Below are positions 32,581 to 32,596 of a stretch of DNA of 32,596 bases, piece by piece. The number at the start of each line of letters is the position of its first letter. Within the stretch, counting starts at the first letter, position 1. The position numbers and the translations under genes are program-made. The notes beneath the pieces were generated by a model. The model made no database searches, was not told where the DNA came from, and was given only the letters and a program-made list of their open reading frames with translations. This DNA is from Gudongella sp046224405 (GTDB lineage Bacteria > Bacillota > Clostridia > Tissierellales > Tissierellaceae): assembly GCF_046224405.1 (NCBI RefSeq), contig NZ_JBJXRK010000027.1:1-32596 (forward strand), written 5' to 3'.

Positions 32581-32596
32581 GACAAAGGGACGGTTC
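32581..32596 (+). repeat. Partial dispersed hairpin repeat at the window edge
   Basis: The final bases GACAAAGGGACGGTTC look like the left half of a short hairpin repeat; the reverse complement, GAACCGTCCCTTTGTC, nearly matches the core of the hairpin after pstB (11752-11768). Only half can be seen here. Confidence 0.4.

Noticed and set aside
1..32596. CRISPR array, tRNA or insertion sequence
   Set aside because: I saw no regularly spaced repeats, no cloverleaf with a T-loop motif, and no transposase frame in any region.

Overview
The window reads as chromosomal DNA from an anaerobic, low-to-mid GC member of the Firmicutes/Bacillota, most likely class Clostridia (Tissierellia- or Peptostreptococcales-like). 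Evidence: strong AGGAGG-type ribosome binding sites, frequent TTG starts, arginine encoded almost only by AGA/AGG in the core genes, a perfect CIRCE heat-shock operator, a Gram-positive style pst operon with a lipoprotein binding protein, and several Fe-S proteins. The species cannot be named from sequence alone. I see no tRNA, rRNA, insertion sequence or CRISPR array, and no gene-free stretch longer than 300 bases.

Layout. (1) 1-2704: a YkvI-like membrane protein with its terminator, then two poorly characterised conserved proteins. (2) 2793-7887: a sigma-54-linked unit. It has a PAS-AAA+ enhancer-binding protein, a cluster of TTCC/GGAA dyads, the regulator's terminator, and a consensus -24/-12 promoter. 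Behind the promoter lie a formimidoyl-folate cyclodeaminase, a glutamate formimidoyltransferase and a YjiH-type transporter. No histidine-degradation genes are present. (3) 7892-11817: a phosphate uptake operon pstS-pstC-pstA-pstB behind a four-repeat Pho box; phoU is absent from this position. (4) 11855-15117: a 1033-residue membrane sensor with Cache, HAMP, two PAS, GGDEF (I-site intact) and HD-GYP domains, which by its motifs could make and break cyclic di-GMP.

(5) 15117-16806, minus strand: a DUF362/two-[4Fe-4S] protein and an isochorismatase-family hydrolase, closely coupled. (6) 16938-21551: a DUF3841-like protein, an SH3b-VanY D,D-carboxypeptidase, a PD-(D/E)XK nuclease fused to an XPD/DinG helicase, and a small membrane protein, packed as a probable operon. 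(7) 21561-23552: htpG under a CIRCE operator. (8) 23557-26637: a divergent ATP-grasp ligase, a small acidic protein, and an RlmD-family 23S rRNA m5U methyltransferase. (9) 26699-32596: a Type I restriction-modification operon in the order R-S-M. Its base composition and arginine codons differ from the rest of the window, suggesting horizontal transfer. The window ends inside what looks like a short dispersed hairpin repeat also found after pstB.

The most notable system is the self-contained sigma-54 formimino-folate module. The Type I island, the nuclease-helicase fusion and the CIRCE-controlled htpG are the other points worth following.
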